Below, one piece after another: positions 31,842 through 45,122 of a stretch of 64,000 bases of DNA (position 1 is its first letter; every line of letters begins with the position of its first letter). Position numbers and translations under genes: made by a program. The stretch comes from Bipolaris cookei. Lineage: Eukaryota; Ascomycota; Dothideomycetes; Pleosporales; Pleosporaceae. The stretch lies in the NCBI GenBank assembly GCA_002286855.1, contig NRSV01000001.1, positions 906,276 through 970,275 on the forward strand, read 5' to 3'. The notes beneath the pieces are model-generated. The model did no database searches, had not been told where the DNA came from, and saw nothing but the letters and a program-made list of their open reading frames with translations.

Positions 31842-34800
31842 TCATTTGGCTGCAACAACCTGCTCTGCCACATGCCAGCACAACTCAGCGGTCGACTGCT
31901 TCTTCAAAATGACAAACACAGGAACCTCTACGCCAAACTGCTTGAGGAACCAGTACCGCAGTTCAACCGCAATGAGCGAGTCAACACCAAGCACATAGGC
32001 TGGCTTGCCAACATCGAGACTCTCCGCTGGCACTGATAGCGACTTGCTCAACTTCCCAAGTAATGCCAGCGTGACAATCTGCCCGGCCTCTTCGGCATCA
32101 GCTGCAGCTCTGATGAGCGCTAGGTAGTCAACTGCCGTGGCCTCACCCTCGCTGCCACCTCCAGCGCCATTGACCAGCTCAACTTGGCCTAAACGAAGTA
32201 GGTTCTTGAAAAGCGGCTTACCTACCCAGTGCAACACACCATCCTGGAACATCCTGTATAGTTTCACGGGTTTGTCGTGGATATTCACCACTTGCGCCGC
32301 ACTACCCGTACAATCATACTCCGGATCGCACAAGACGTCCAAGATCGCCATTAGTTGCTTCTGAGTCAGCCCACCCAGGCCAGCACGCAAACTCTTTGTC
32401 ACGTCTTCGAAGTTGTCGCTCGCCCATCCAGCCTCCAAGACTAAGCCGAGATCAAATGAGACGCCCTTTAGCCCGTTAGCAGCGCGGTGCCGCGCAAGCG
32501 CGTCTTCAAAGGTGTTACCGGCTGCGTAGTTAGCTTGCGCGGGGTTGCCAATGATGCCACTCATAGAAGAGAGGAAGACCATGAAGTCCATGTCCTTTGG
32601 CAAGAGCTCGTGAAGGTTCCAAGAGCCTTGGTATTTGGGGGCTAGGGCGCGATGGAACTGTTCGGCAGTCATGTTGGAGAGCATGTTGTCCGACAAGACC
32701 ATTGCTGCTTGAATGCAGCCTTTGATAGGCGGTAGTGTCTTGCTAGCATCCTCGAGGGTGGCCTTGAGAACAGCGCGGTTGGAAATATCCGACGCCGGCG
32801 CGTGGACCACGACGCCCTTCGCTTCCATTTCTTTGATGAAAGCAATTACGTCGGCGCGCCCGGCCACACCTCGCGACGAGGTGACGAGGAAATGCCGGGC
32901 ACCGCGAGAGGCCATCCAGCGCATGATTTCACGCCCCAAACCACCCAAACCACCGCTAATAACATAGGTAGCCTGTGCCTCAAATCCGTATGTCGATGTC
33001 CGTACGGGCTGATACACTACCAAATCACCCGCCATCTGGAAATCAATGACCGCCTTGCCAGCAATCTTGCCGCCCTGCAAAGCACGCATCGCCTCTTCGA
33101 TCTTGCTCGGCGCAAACGCATGCAGCGGCTTGGGGTTGTGCAACCCAGGGTTCGCTGCAAACAGACTGAACACATCGTCAAGCACAAGTTGCATGAGTGA
33201 TTTGTTCTCGGCGTACATCCCAACGACGTCAATAGCCGCAAAGGTGACGTTGCGTAGGAAATGACCCATCTCGAGTGTGTTGTTGGCGAGGATGTCGGCT
33301 TTGCCAATGTCAATGAAGCGGCCGAAGGGCGCAGTGCAAAGCCACGAATGTTGGAGAAGTTCGCCGCCGAGGGAGTTCAGGACGACGTCGACGCCGCGGT
33401 TGGCTGTAGCATGGAACACGTCGTCAACGAAGCTGGCCTCTCTGCTGTGGAAGATGTGGTCGTCCGCAAGGCCGTAAAGCTCCTTCACCAGCTTGCGCTT
33501 CCACTCGCTTCCTACCGTAACGAAGACCTCCGCCCCGCGCAGCTGTGCGAGCTGAATAGCAGCTTGACCCACTGCACCTGCTCCAGCATGGATCAGTATA
33601 CTCTCGCCCTTGCGTAGCCGGCCCACATAATCAAACGCATACACAACTGTAGCCCACACCGCAGGGATAGCAGCCGCGTCCAAGAAGGAGATATCCTCGC
33701 GCGGAATCTTGCGTGTCGAGGCCTCATCGCAACGTACGTAGGTTCCACAGCAGCCACCTGTCGAGAAGATGAAGTACATGACGCGGTCGCCAGGTCGTAA
33801 GGTTTTGCAGCCTGGGCCGACGCGGGTGACAGTTCCTGAGCCCTCGAGGCCGAGGCCGTCGCCAGGCACCTGGCCCAGGGCGATCATTACATCGCGGAAG
33901 TTTAAGGAGGCGGCTGCTACTTCGATTTCGACTTCACCCGATTGCAGCCCGGTGCTGGGAGTAGGAGTTTCGGTGTAGTAGAGGGTATCGAGGAGACCGG
34001 GCTGTTGGATGGTCAGGTTTATGCGCGGCTTAGGGGCGGCTTGACCGAGTGCGAAGCTGAGTTTGTCGGGGAGTTTGGAGCGCGTGGCGAGAGTCTGATT
34101 GACGCTCTTTTGTGGGGCAATGCGCGGGATGTGGATGAGACCGTTGTGCACTGCATACTCAGACTCGGCATCTGCGCTTCTGCCTCCTCCTGCCTTGTGG
34201 AAATGCTCGAGAAGACGTAACACATGGCTTGCTCCTTCAGCCAGGTCCTGGGTTTCCAAGCTCAGTGTGATAAAGGACTGATCACCCCGCTCAGAGCAGA
34301 CACTTCTCGAGAAACCGACTGCCATCTCTGCGGCAGGGTTACCAGCTCCAGGACTGCCGCCGCGTGTGAGCCAGAGGACTGTCTTAGCATCCAAACTGAT
34401 TTTCTTGAGGGCTTCGAATTGCGGACCTGCGATGGTACCCAGGAGGGACGTGTCAATCTCAAGCAAGCTGATGACCTTGGTGCTGCTCAGCTCCAATCCA
34501 GCAGCAACCAGACCTTCGAGAGTGTACGTTTCAGTCTTGCCGATCCATGGGACGGCGGCGAGCTTCGCCTTCAGCACATCGACATGAGCAGCCTGCGCGG
34601 GATCCGCGAGAATAACCCAGCGCTCGCGCGAAGCTTCAGCTTCAACCTCTTCTGGCCTTGTTGCGACGAGCGTTGAGACGCGGTGGCGGGGTTTGTACTC
34701 GTTATCCCTGAACACCATATCCACACCCGAGAAGCCCGCTGTCTTTAGCGCAGCATCCCATCCGTCTTCAGTAAGAATAGGTCCCAGTGCCTCGTCTTCT

Positions 34801-37800
34801 CCGGGCACAGCGTCGACATCCTCGCCGTCCCACCAGTGGCCTTCCCGCATCCACCATCCCGGCAACAAGCCGAAGATGATGCCGTCACGGATGTTGTCGA
34901 CAGTGGTCTCCATCATAATGAGCTTACCCCCAGGGCGTAGGAGAGCATAGAGGTCGCGAAGGCACTTCATGAGATCTGATGTGGTGTGGATTACGTTACA
35001 GGCCATTATCACATCGTAGCTACCAAGTTCAAAGCCTTGGAGGGAAGGACAGATTTCAAGGTCGAGTTTGGTGAAGCGCATATGTTTCTCAGCAAAGGCG
35101 AACTTCTCGCGCGCTTTTTCGAAGAAACCGACTGAGACATCGGTGTAGGCGTATTCGCCAAAGCTGGGAGGATGGTCAGTGGAAGGGAGAGAAGGAATAT
35201 ACTCAGATCAACGTACCGGACCAATCTATCACCCTCAAGACCTTCAATGTCAATCAAGAACGGCAGCACCTTGCTCGTGGCACTGCCCGTTCCTGCACCA
35301 ACTTCACAAATCCTCAGCTGTGGATTTGCGTGTGCCAGCATGTTCATATACGCGCCAGCTTTGCGGTAGTGGCGCGAGTAGAAGTCGCAATGGTAGAAAT
35401 CTATCCCCCCGCGTCAGTTTTATAGTTGCCCTCTCCCCAGCCTGTTTTGTTGGACTTACCGTTAGCAAGATTACCTTCAAAGATAATCTGCAGCGCATTA
35501 TCTGTTCCTGCCAAAATACCATAGAGATGCTCGCCAGCCTTCTTCACCAGCTTCTGGGTTGGCTCGTTATCTGCCTCACGCAAGATATCCTCAATATTCA
35601 AATGGCCCAGCCCCCGCGATGTCAACGTGTACTTGTGCCTATTGGCGCGGACCTTACGCAGGAAATCCACATACTTGGTCAAGTGGTTATCGAACTCCAA
35701 TGGTTCGCCATTCTCTATTTTATCCAGTGCTTGCTCAATGAAGTACAGCGCAATAGCATCGGCACGGTCGACAGCCTCGGCGTCCTTAGGGTCCGGCGAA
35801 AACTGCGGGTCACGCGCATAGAGGTCCTTAAGATAAGCCTCAGTCTCGGTCTTGTCTAGCAGTGAGAGGTCGGGCTTGAAGTCAATGCCATACGAGAAGC
35901 GACTAGCCCCGTCGTCATCGTTGCGCGCGCTGCTGCCGGCGCCGGCGATGACAGTTCCACGCTCACCCCTGGCAACGATAACAGGCTCGCCTGTCTCTGC
36001 AAGTAAGGTGCTAGCATCCCACTCAAACTCCCTAAAGGTGCGAGCCACCTCCTTTGTCACGACGTGCAATAGCGGGTTACCGGGCAGCGTAAACAGCTTG
36101 TGCGAGACCCATAGCTCCTTGAGGTTGCTGAACATGAGCGTTGGGATCGCCTCCCACCCACCCATACTGAGCGAGACGAATCCCACGTGGAACACCGAGT
36201 CGAACGTTGTGGGGTGAATCACACAAGGATCCTCATCGGCGTAGGGCATGTTCTTCGCATAGTCCCGTAGCGCAAGCGTACCCGACGCGCATCCGTTGCG
36301 AGAGTACTTGATTTCCCGCAAGCCCTGAAAATACGGCCCGTAGTCGAACCCGGACTTCTTGCTCAAGTTTTCGTACAGCTGCCCGCTCTGCACACTTAAT
36401 GTGCACTGTCCCGCTGTGCTTGCATGCTCCTTGCTTACAGCGCTCGCCCATCTAGCTTTACGAGTGGCTGTCTCAGGCGATGCCTCCGCTTCCTCAAGCT
36501 CGACGCGGACGCTGCCATATGCGCACTCAATCCACTCATCGCCGCCGAGCGTGAATACTCGCCAGTCGTACAAGCGTTGCGCAGCGTCTTTGGCAGTATG
36601 CCGGCGTGGTTGAAGGTAGATCTTCGCCTCAGTGCCTTTCTCCGACTCATTCACAGGAATAGACCGCATAAACCTCACGTTTTCAAGTCTGTACCCGCTA
36701 ATCTCCGCGCTGGATGGGAGCAGCTGCCGTGCGGCTTCGATGGCCATGACGAGCATGCCCGTGCCGGGATAAAGTGGAGAGCCTTCGAGCGCATGGTCGA
36801 CGATCCAAGGGGCTTCAGCGAGACGAATCTTGTGATGCCAGGTCGGTTGAGCCGAGTTAAAATCATTTTCGCGTAGGCCAAGGAGGGCGTGTCGGCGAAA
36901 AGGCCTTTGGGAGTAGAGGGCACTGATACGAGGTTCGTCCCAGTAGAGCTTGGCGCGGGAGAAGGGATATGAGGGGAGGTCTGTTACACGCTTTGGCTGG
37001 GTTGTGGGCTGGATCGTGGCTTGGTTGGGGAGGTTTAGGTCGATGGGGATGCCGACACTCCACAGGGCGCCGATGGTTCCCAGAAAGGAGCATACGTCGG
37101 GTTTGCGGGGATCAAGCACGGCAGCGTATGACCATTTATCCTCGCCTTCTCCGAGTTGTGAGAGGATATCTTTGACGGGCCGCCGGAGAGCAGATTGCGG
37201 TCCAATCTCAACGAGGAATTTGGTGGCTTGCTTCCGCTCGCTGACAAGCGCTGTTACGGCATCGGTGAAGAGGACTGGGGAGAGAAGGTTCTTCACCCAG
37301 TAGCTCGGGCTCGCAAGACTTCCCAGTGTGATGAATTCACCCTCTGTAGACGAGAAGAAGGCGACTTTGCTTGGTTGTTTCGTATCCCTTACCGGCGCGG
37401 ATATCCCAGCCAGCAAACCCTCATACTCGACCGCGCCATCGCGTAGTGCCTCAGAGTGGTATCCAATAGCCACAGGCAACTTCCGTGCGAAAACCTCCTC
37501 AGCATCCAACGTATGGAATAATCGCAAGATCGCCGCCTTTGGACCTGACAAGGTCACGTTGACGGGGCTGTTCTCACACGCGACCGTCACGGTTGGTTCC
37601 GCTTTTAGATACTTCTGGACAGCGTCCTTGCCCAAACCCACCGACATCATCGTCGTTGCCTCCCTCACCGAATCAGAAGCCAAATTGTCCGCCACAACAC
37701 CACGAAAGTAAGCGACTCGCCATGCACTCTCGCGGTCCAACCCACCCGCACAGTACGCAGCCGCAACCTCACCTGACGAGTGTCCGACTACCGCACGAGG

Positions 37801-40029
37801 AACGACGCCCCACGTACGCAGCAGATCGACGAGAGCAATTTGTATAGCGGTACAGAGAGGCTGCGATAGCGCCGGCTTTGTGACTCTACTGGCGTCCTTG
37901 TCCTTCTTGAGCTCTTCTAGCACAGACCAGCTGCTACCGAGAGTGGTGAGATAGGTGTCGCACTCCGCGAGACTTTGACGGAAAATCGGGTACTGCAGGA
38001 GTCCGGTAGCCATACGAGCGTATTGTGCACCTTGGCCTGTGAAGATGAAGGAGAGATCGGGCGAAGATGAGGTGCTGCTGAAGATGCTGGGTGAGATGAG
38101 GGCTGTGAGGTCATCTTTGAGGGAGGAGACGACGGCGAAGGAGCGGAATGTGAGGAGTGATCGGTGGGAGGAGAGGGTGTAGGATAGGTCTGACAGGAAG
38201 GTTGTGTCGTCGAGGGTCTTGTAGGAGGAGAGGAAGGTCTGAAGTGCTTCTGCTTGGCGCTTTGTGCCGTCGCTGTCTGCGGCTGAGAAGGGGATGATGG
38301 CGTAGGGGGTTGTGGATGGAACGGCACTGTTGCCGTTGGAGTGGCCATTGGCGTGTCTATTGGTATCCCCATTAGTATATCCATTGGTGTGTCCGTTAGT
38401 ATGTCCATTTGCATGGCCATTTGCATGTCCGTTTGTACGCACAGGTCCGCTGACAGATTTATGCAGGCCTTTTAAGCCGCGGCTGTGCAGATAGTTGTAC
38501 GCATCGTCAAGGATCACATGAGCATTACTACCTCCATATCCGAAGGAGCTCACCGATGCTCTGCGAACTTCTGATGCCGGCCACGGGACCGCTTCTTTGG
38601 GGAACTAAGCCAAGTCAGTGAGAACACTTCTCCTAGTCTGCAAAACAGCTTCTTACCGCTAGCTGAAGATCCGTTGCATCAATAGCAGGATTGACCTTTT
38701 CAAACATGGCAATCGGCGGAATCACCGCCTTTTCCAGTGAGAGAACAGCTTTGATGACACCTGCCTAAACCACCAGATCAATCAGCAATATGTAGACGTA
38801 CATCAGTCAGAAGTCTTCCAAAACTCACCAAGCCCGAAGCACCCTCCAAATGACCAATACTTGCTTTGACAGACCCAATATAAAGCGGCCTGTCAAGACT
38901 ACGACCGTCTCGAAAAGCTTGACCTATGGCAGACGCCTCAATCGGGTCACCGACAGGTGTCCCTGTGCCATGAGCCTCAACATAACCAGTATCAGCAACA
39001 TCCAACCCCGCAACACGATACGTATCTCTCAACAGATCCAGCTGCGCCTGCTGACTCGGCTGTGTAATACTCGGCGTCCTACCATCCTGATTCGCACCCG
39101 TCGCCCGAATCACCGCCCTCACTACATCCCCATCTCTAACCGCCGCATCCAGCGGTTTCAGCAACACAAAGCCAAACCCCTCCCCCCTCGCATACCCATT
39201 CGCCTTGGCATCAAAACTGTAACTTTTACCGTCTACACTCAGGAACCCGCCGTTGCTAAGCGCAAGCGCTTGGCTCTCTGGCGTTATAAATGTGTTTGCG
39301 CCACACACAAGCGACATTGTACTCTCGCCCGTCAGTATACTTTGCACACCGAGATGCAGCGCGTACAGTCCCGACGAACACGCCGTGTCCACAGTCAACG
39401 ACGGCCCTGCTAGATCGAAAAAGTGGCTGATGCGGTTGCTTAGCATCGAGGAGCCGTTGGCGGTAGCGTGGTACCGGGATTGCGATGCGAAATCGCGACC
39501 GGTTATTGTTTCGCCGTCGCGGGAGAAGGAGGCGCAGTAGACGGATGTGGGGGTGCGCGAGAGGGCTTCCATGGGGATGCCGGCATTTTCAAAAGTGCGG
39601 TAGGCGCCTTCGAGGAGGCCGCGTTGTTGCGGGTCAAGCACTGAGGCTTCGGCGTGAGACATGTTGAAGAAGGGGGCGTCGAAGGCGCGAGGGTCTTCAG
39701 TCATGAAGTGCGCGTTGCGGATGTGTATCTGTTAGGGTTAGGGTCAATTGGGTTGTTTGATGTAAGGGTTTGTTTTGTAGACTTACGCTGTCTAGGCGGT
39801 TTGGGTCGGGGTGGTAGAATGCTGTGGGTTGGAATTAGTATGAGGAGGTGTGTAAATTCGTGGATAAGGACTACATGCAATCTACTTTGAAGCGATCGGC
39901 GGGTATCTCTTTGGATACGTTTCTTGCGCTCATGATCAGTTCCCAGAATGACTGTGCTGACACTGCGTCACCTGGGAACTTCATGTTCATGCCAATGATG
40001 GCTATGGGCATTGTTTTGTCGCCAGCCAT
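31842..40029 (-). CDS. Highly reducing type I polyketide synthase
   Basis: Seven exons: 40029-39879, 39821-39787, 39728-38829, 38764-38657, 38604-35460, 35400-35217 and 35163-31842, giving 2614 residues. Domain order is KS-AT-DH-MT-ER-KR-ACP. KS (about 7-430): DTACSSG (Cys179), EAHGTGTPVGDP, SIGHLEGASG. AT: GHSSGEVAAAY (Ser about 674). DH: DHALEGSPLYPG and FDSVFH. Methyltransferase (about 1480): EVGAGTGSAT, continuing over two introns. ER (about 2040): AGAGAVGQAAIQLAQ. KR (about 2270): GGLGGLGREIMRW, with catalytic FLSSMSG and NYAAGN. ACP (about 2577): GVDSLIAVELR. All active sites look intact, so it should build a largely reduced, possibly C-methylated chain. There is no terminal release domain. 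Intron 1 appears to be GC-AG. A 12-bp minisatellite encodes the KS-AT linker. The product is unknown. Confidence 0.93.
38330..38438 (-). repeat. 12-bp coding minisatellite in PKS KS-AT linker
   Basis: About nine imperfect 12-bp units encode a repeated Asn-Gly-His-(Ala/Thr) motif (NGHANGHANGHTNGHTNGYT) at about residues 456-490, between KS and AT. Units differ at one or two bases, so copy number may vary between strains. Confidence 0.85.
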
Positions 40030-42111
40030 GATTGCTGTTTGTGATAGTATATCAGTTTGGGCTCAACGGATACCAGATCTCCGATGTCCTGTATTAGTCT
40101 TGTGGAAAATAGATGCTTCCGAGTTTCAAGAAAAAAGGCGTGGAAAATTTGTTGAGGACAGTGGAAGATACAGTGAAAATCTGGGTATCTCGCATCTAAT
40201 ACATGTATTCTGCACAAAGGATATTCATGCAGCTTTGCTTGATATGCTCGACATCTCGCCGAGAATCAAAGTATGTTGCCACTACGGGAAAGTCAGATAC
40301 TTGCCAAATATGTTATCCGGCAAGATTACTATGCGTTGTCTGGGTTCTACAGGGGAGTATTAGCTTGCAGCGAGGAGGGGTCATGATCTGACAACACGTG
40401 GTACAAAAGAGTAGGTTGATGCAAACCAGTATGCAAATTTGCCATAGCTACGGTGTAATCAAAAGGGTACAGGGTTATACAGCACAAACTCCCAAATTGT
40501 AAATAATCACCCCATAGAACGGCCTTAGGCCAAAGTCTTACATAGCCTCGAGCTGCATAGACTCTAATGAAACAATAATAATAACAATAAAAAGGTACAG
40601 GGTAGTATTCGTTGATCTCCCCTGCAGTCAACAATTACCATGCATGCCGTACTCTGCTTCAGACTTACTTGCAACACTACCAGGGGTCTTGATTTCGAGG
40701 CGGTTAAGTCGGTGTAAGGCATAAGTATGTATTTATGAACTTTATTGAAGGTTTAGCCGCATATTACGATCAGTCCCAAGAGGGATTTTCGTGCACAAAG
40801 AAATGCAATCTGGTACTCCCGCCCCGATCTACACCAAATTGAATGTAACTACGTAGATACTTGTAAGCCTTACCAGCTTGCACGTCTTATATAGCCCTAT
40901 GGCTGAGACAGGAAGTTAAACCACAATAATAATAATAAGTACAATCTGGTTGGCTCTAAGAATCTCTATTCTCATTGGCTGCATCGGCACTAGTAAGATA
41001 TTCAAACCCTCCATCTTTAGCTAGCTCCACTACATCACCTATAGCAGCGAGCTACAGGGGCTATATTAGCGGGCAGCAGGTAGATACAGCGGCGGATAGA
41101 TAGAGCAATATTTTTCTACTGGCATTTTGTCTGAAACTAGGTTGGATGTGTATCCACTTCACCGTAAGCATTCTACTTTCCGATGAGAAAATGTAGTGGT
41201 AACGCCCGCAGCTCGGAATAATCGTGCGAACTATTTATGTAACAAAGATTTTCTGATATTAAGGCCGAAGCGTCGCTGCAGTGTGCGCTCATCCAAACTC
41301 TCTTGGTTAACTTCGGAAAACAAGGCTGACCCGTCTGGATAAGCTCGTTTGCACTACAGAGTATTGGCACTCCTGCAACAGGATTTTGGATATTAACTAC
41401 GTAAAATGAATGGACGTGGTCCATCTTTGCTATGTAAATGTTGGCTTAAAATGAAAATTACTTGTAGAGTTGTAGCAGTAATCCTTCAGACGAAGTTACC
41501 ACATTCGGCGTTGTTGCATCCATTTCCCGCTTACGTACGACGTAACCTATCAATGAACGGCTCTTGCCCGTTCGGAACCCGAACTGCTTGGCGATGGGAT
41601 TTACAGCAAAGTTAATGCACTTCTTGCATATAGCCATGCCAAATATAGCATTTCGAGAAAACCCCCCTTCCAGTCTAGTTGCCATACAGCGGGTGCAGCG
41701 GCAAATTACGCAAGAGGCATTTGCCAAGATATGACGATCTAACGGCTTAATACATGACCCGATACACGGATTATATGGAATTGTTGGCCTAGACATCTCG
41801 GGTTTCATAGTTAAGTCAGCGGTGCTAATACTAGCGGATTGGGACGATATCCGCAATGCTAGGACCGAGCACTCGATATGCGAGTAGTCATGGCTGCGAG
41901 AATCAGGAGTGAAGTTACGCAGTAGATGACAAGGAGCTTGTTTGAACTGCCGGTCTTCGACCGCCTTGTAATAGACCTCAGATATCTGAGCAGTAGTTGT
42001 ATTAATTTGCCAAACCATCTACGATTTACAGTTGGCCGGTATTTGACTGCACAAGATAACTTGTCACATCGATCTTTCTTCAACCGAGACTCTGAGTTAA
42101 AGAAACAGAAG
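40030..42111. other. Intergenic between divergent PKS and P450-1
   Basis: About 2.1 kb holding the upstream regions of both the PKS (minus) and the first P450 (plus). AT-rich, with AAT-type microsatellites near 40570 and 40926. Short open frames have no motifs. Any pathway-specific control elements for this pair should lie here; no named site was recognised. Confidence 0.5.
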
Positions 42112-44218
42112 ATGGGTGTCTTAACTTCCATAGACGTTGGCGTCTCAAAGCCACTTCTCTACGGCATAGCAGCAATCCTTTTCTTCGCCATTCTAGCCTC
42201 CAGACTGCACAATAGCCATGCAAAAAAGTCATCTATCCCGCATGCCCCTCGAATCCCTCACAAACTACTTTTTGGTCAGCAACCATCCCCCTTCCTCTTC
42301 CTTTAACGCTTGACTCCAACACAGCAGTGAAACTAATCATCATGTAACACACAGGTCTAGACATGGCATGGAACCTCGTGCAGCGTCTACAATCAAACAC
42401 CTTCTTCGAGTACATCTGCGACGAAGTGCTGAATACGCCTGGTCGCACAGTTGAAATGAATCTTCTCGGTGGAGATATCTTTATTACTGATCGGGCGGAA
42501 AATATCAAGGCGATTCAGGCAGATCAGTTTGTGGATTTTGCGAAGGGCCAAACACCGCATGATGTTTTTAGTAGTATTTTGGGGGATTCGGTGTTTACGA
42601 GTAAGTGCGTGGTGCTTGACGTTGTGGAGCAGAGTTGCTGATGGCGGGGGTAGCGGATGGGCCATTATGGAAGACGAGTAGGGAACAGCTGGAGCCGCAT
42701 GTGAGAAGACTCTTTTTTCCTGTGGGCTTTTGGGTAGAGATGGCTGACAGGTGTTTTGAAAAAGGTTTCTCGTGTTCGTTCGGATGACATTCCGACTGCC
42801 GAGGGGCATATGCAGAGGCTTCTGAGACTGATCAAGAATTCGCCTGAGAAGGTCGATGTGTATGATGTGGTCGATAGGGTACGTTCTGATATGCAGACCT
42901 TTCCTGAAGTCGGTTTCTTCCTAACTGTCTATAGTTCCAACTCGACTTGGTAAGCCAAGTCTTCCTGGGCGAATCCACGAATTCGCTCTCTGCGAACGAA
43001 CAGCCGTTTCGTAAGGCGATGGAAGAGCTTCTGACGTTTAATACCAATCGTCTTTTGTTCGGGTGAGTTGCTCCTCCACCAAACTACAAATCTTGAGTTA
43101 GAGAAATGTGTTAATGAGATGCGCATTTACAGACGTCTTGCAAACTTGTTCCCCGATTGGCTTTTCGTCCCTAGAGCGTATCGTGAATTGACACGATATA
43201 TCAACGATCTCATTGATAAGACTTTAGCGTTGCCGATTAACAACCAGACAGATTCAAAGACAGAGAAGGAGTTCAATCTTGTGGAAGATTTGGTCGCTAC
43301 GCATCCGAATGATCGGTACTTCATTAGGGGTCAACTTATTGCTGTCTTGATGGCTTCGAAGGTAAGTTCTAAGTTCCTATTTATTGTTTCGCACCAATAA
43401 TCTCATCATGGTTATGGTGCTGATGAAGTTAAACACTAATGATCACGCAGGACCCAGGTGCCATTCTGACTACTTGGACAATATACCACCTAGCCCGCCA
43501 ACCGATCCTGTATAAAAGGCTTCAGCAGGAGATTGAAAAACAGTAAGTAAAAGCTCATATTAGCACAAAATATAGATTTCACACTAACTGTAATTCTCTC
43601 GCAAGCATTGGAATGGACGCGATTCCCACAGTGGAGCAGCTCAGGAAACTAGACCTGCTAGCTAATACAGTCAAAGAGTCTATGAGAATGTACCACCCAC
43701 TAGGCCTTAACATTCGAGAGGCTAGGAAAGATGCAATTTTGCCTGTTGGAGGCGGCCCGGATGGGAATGATCCTATCTCCGTCTCAGCTGGACAGATCAT
43801 TGGTAAGATTCCAACTTGGATGCGGTACCAAGATCTTGGGCCCCTGCTGTTCACAGCTAGCTAACTTTTCACCTCTATAGTATACTCAGTTGCAGGTCTC
43901 CAACGTAATAAAACCACAGTAGGTGCAGACGCCGATGTGTGGGATCCTTCACGATGGGAAACATGGTCGCCAAAGTACGGCCACTATCTACCCTTTAGTA
44001 TAGGCCCACGTCAGTGTCCTGGGCGAGTCTTTGGCCGTTTCCAGATTCAGTATATCTTGGTGCGGCTGCTCCAGGAGTTTGAGAGCATCACGTGGTGTGG
44101 ACTTAATGGGATTGAGGACGTTGGCACGGAAGAAATGAAGATCAAGGTTGAACTCAACCTCAAGTGCGCCGAGCCGGTTATTTGTAACTTTATTCCACGT
44201 CGTAAGAATGTTGCTTAA
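42112..44218 (+). CDS. Cytochrome P450 (alkane/fatty-acid-hydroxylase-like), odd I-helix
   Basis: Nine exons: 42112-42274, 42355-42600, 42654-42700, 42765-42878, 42935-43062, 43133-43361, 43451-43542, 43606-43802 and 43881-44218, giving 517 residues. An N-terminal membrane anchor (LLYGIAAILFFAILASR) puts it on the ER. ExxR is ESMR (364-367), the PERF-like motif is DPSRW, and the haem loop is PFSIGPRQCPG (Cys451). The layout, with GGGPDGNDPI after the K-helix, recalls the CYP52/CYP539-type clan. The I-helix reads ASKDPGAILTTW (307-318) where relatives have AGRDTTA, so the oxygen-activating Thr is missing at its usual place. It is divergent from the PKS and presumably tailors its product. The number of introns is high for this window but all phases agree. 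Confidence 0.85.
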
Positions 44219-45122
44219 GAAAAGGCTCTGAAATGAATATAAGCTGAACTTTAGAAGTTTAAGATAGTCTTTTGTGTTGAGCTACTGCGTTAGTTATGTC
44301 AGGATTGGCATTGGATACGCTTTCAGTTTCTTACGCCGTTTAGGATTTAGCTGGGCTTTTTATACAAAAATTTCAATCCCGCTTTATCATAGATACAGTA
44401 CAGAGCCTGACTCGTAAAAGGTACTGTAGCTGGCATACTATGCATATATGCAAAAACTAGGATACCTAGCAATAGTGTACCTATGAAACTAGCCACTTTC
44501 GTGTCTTTCCCGGGCTATCAAGCTCTAAAATACTCCGTACACCATGTCTAAAAACGTATTATGCCCTATAAATAATAATAAAACGGCGAAAGAGTTCTAA
44601 GCTAACTAAAAGCATCCTTAATGCTAATAAATTTATATTTTTGGGTCCACGATCTAAGTATGCAATCTTTAGAAATATAGAGAGGCTGTAATTAGCTTGA
44701 TTCTCCTCATTGTAGGTATTTATAGTTATAAATAACGCTGAATAGCTGGGCAAAATACAATTGCAGACTTGGTGTACATGTGTGCATGCAATATCCACCG
44801 GCGCAAGAGCAGGCGATAGTGTATCACTCTTAGTTCCGGTCCTTCTGTGGGTATACCAGCGAGGCTTCCCCAACCGCAACTAGGATATAGTAAGTGAGCT
44901 AGTGGCGGGAAACAACTAGGGGACATGAGACTGGGCCCCGACAAATCATGGCCCAATCGTACAACTCACCGGATATTGCTTGATCCACTTAATTCATTAT
45001 AATCAAATGCCAAGCAAGCATTCTTAGAAGTCCAGTGTTTCAGAGAATTAGAGAGTGGGAAGATGATCTTTTCTTGCACGCATTGAAAGAGCATTCATGA
45101 TCATCTTTCATTCCTGCACGCA
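44219..45122. other. Intergenic between the two P450 genes
   Basis: AT-rich 0.9 kb holding the 3' flank of P450-1 and the promoter of P450-2. No gene recognised. Confidence 0.5.

Noticed and set aside
38850..39413. 187-codon plus-strand frame opposite the ketosynthase domain
   Set aside because: Arg/Thr/Ile-rich reversed reading of the KS exon, with no motif.
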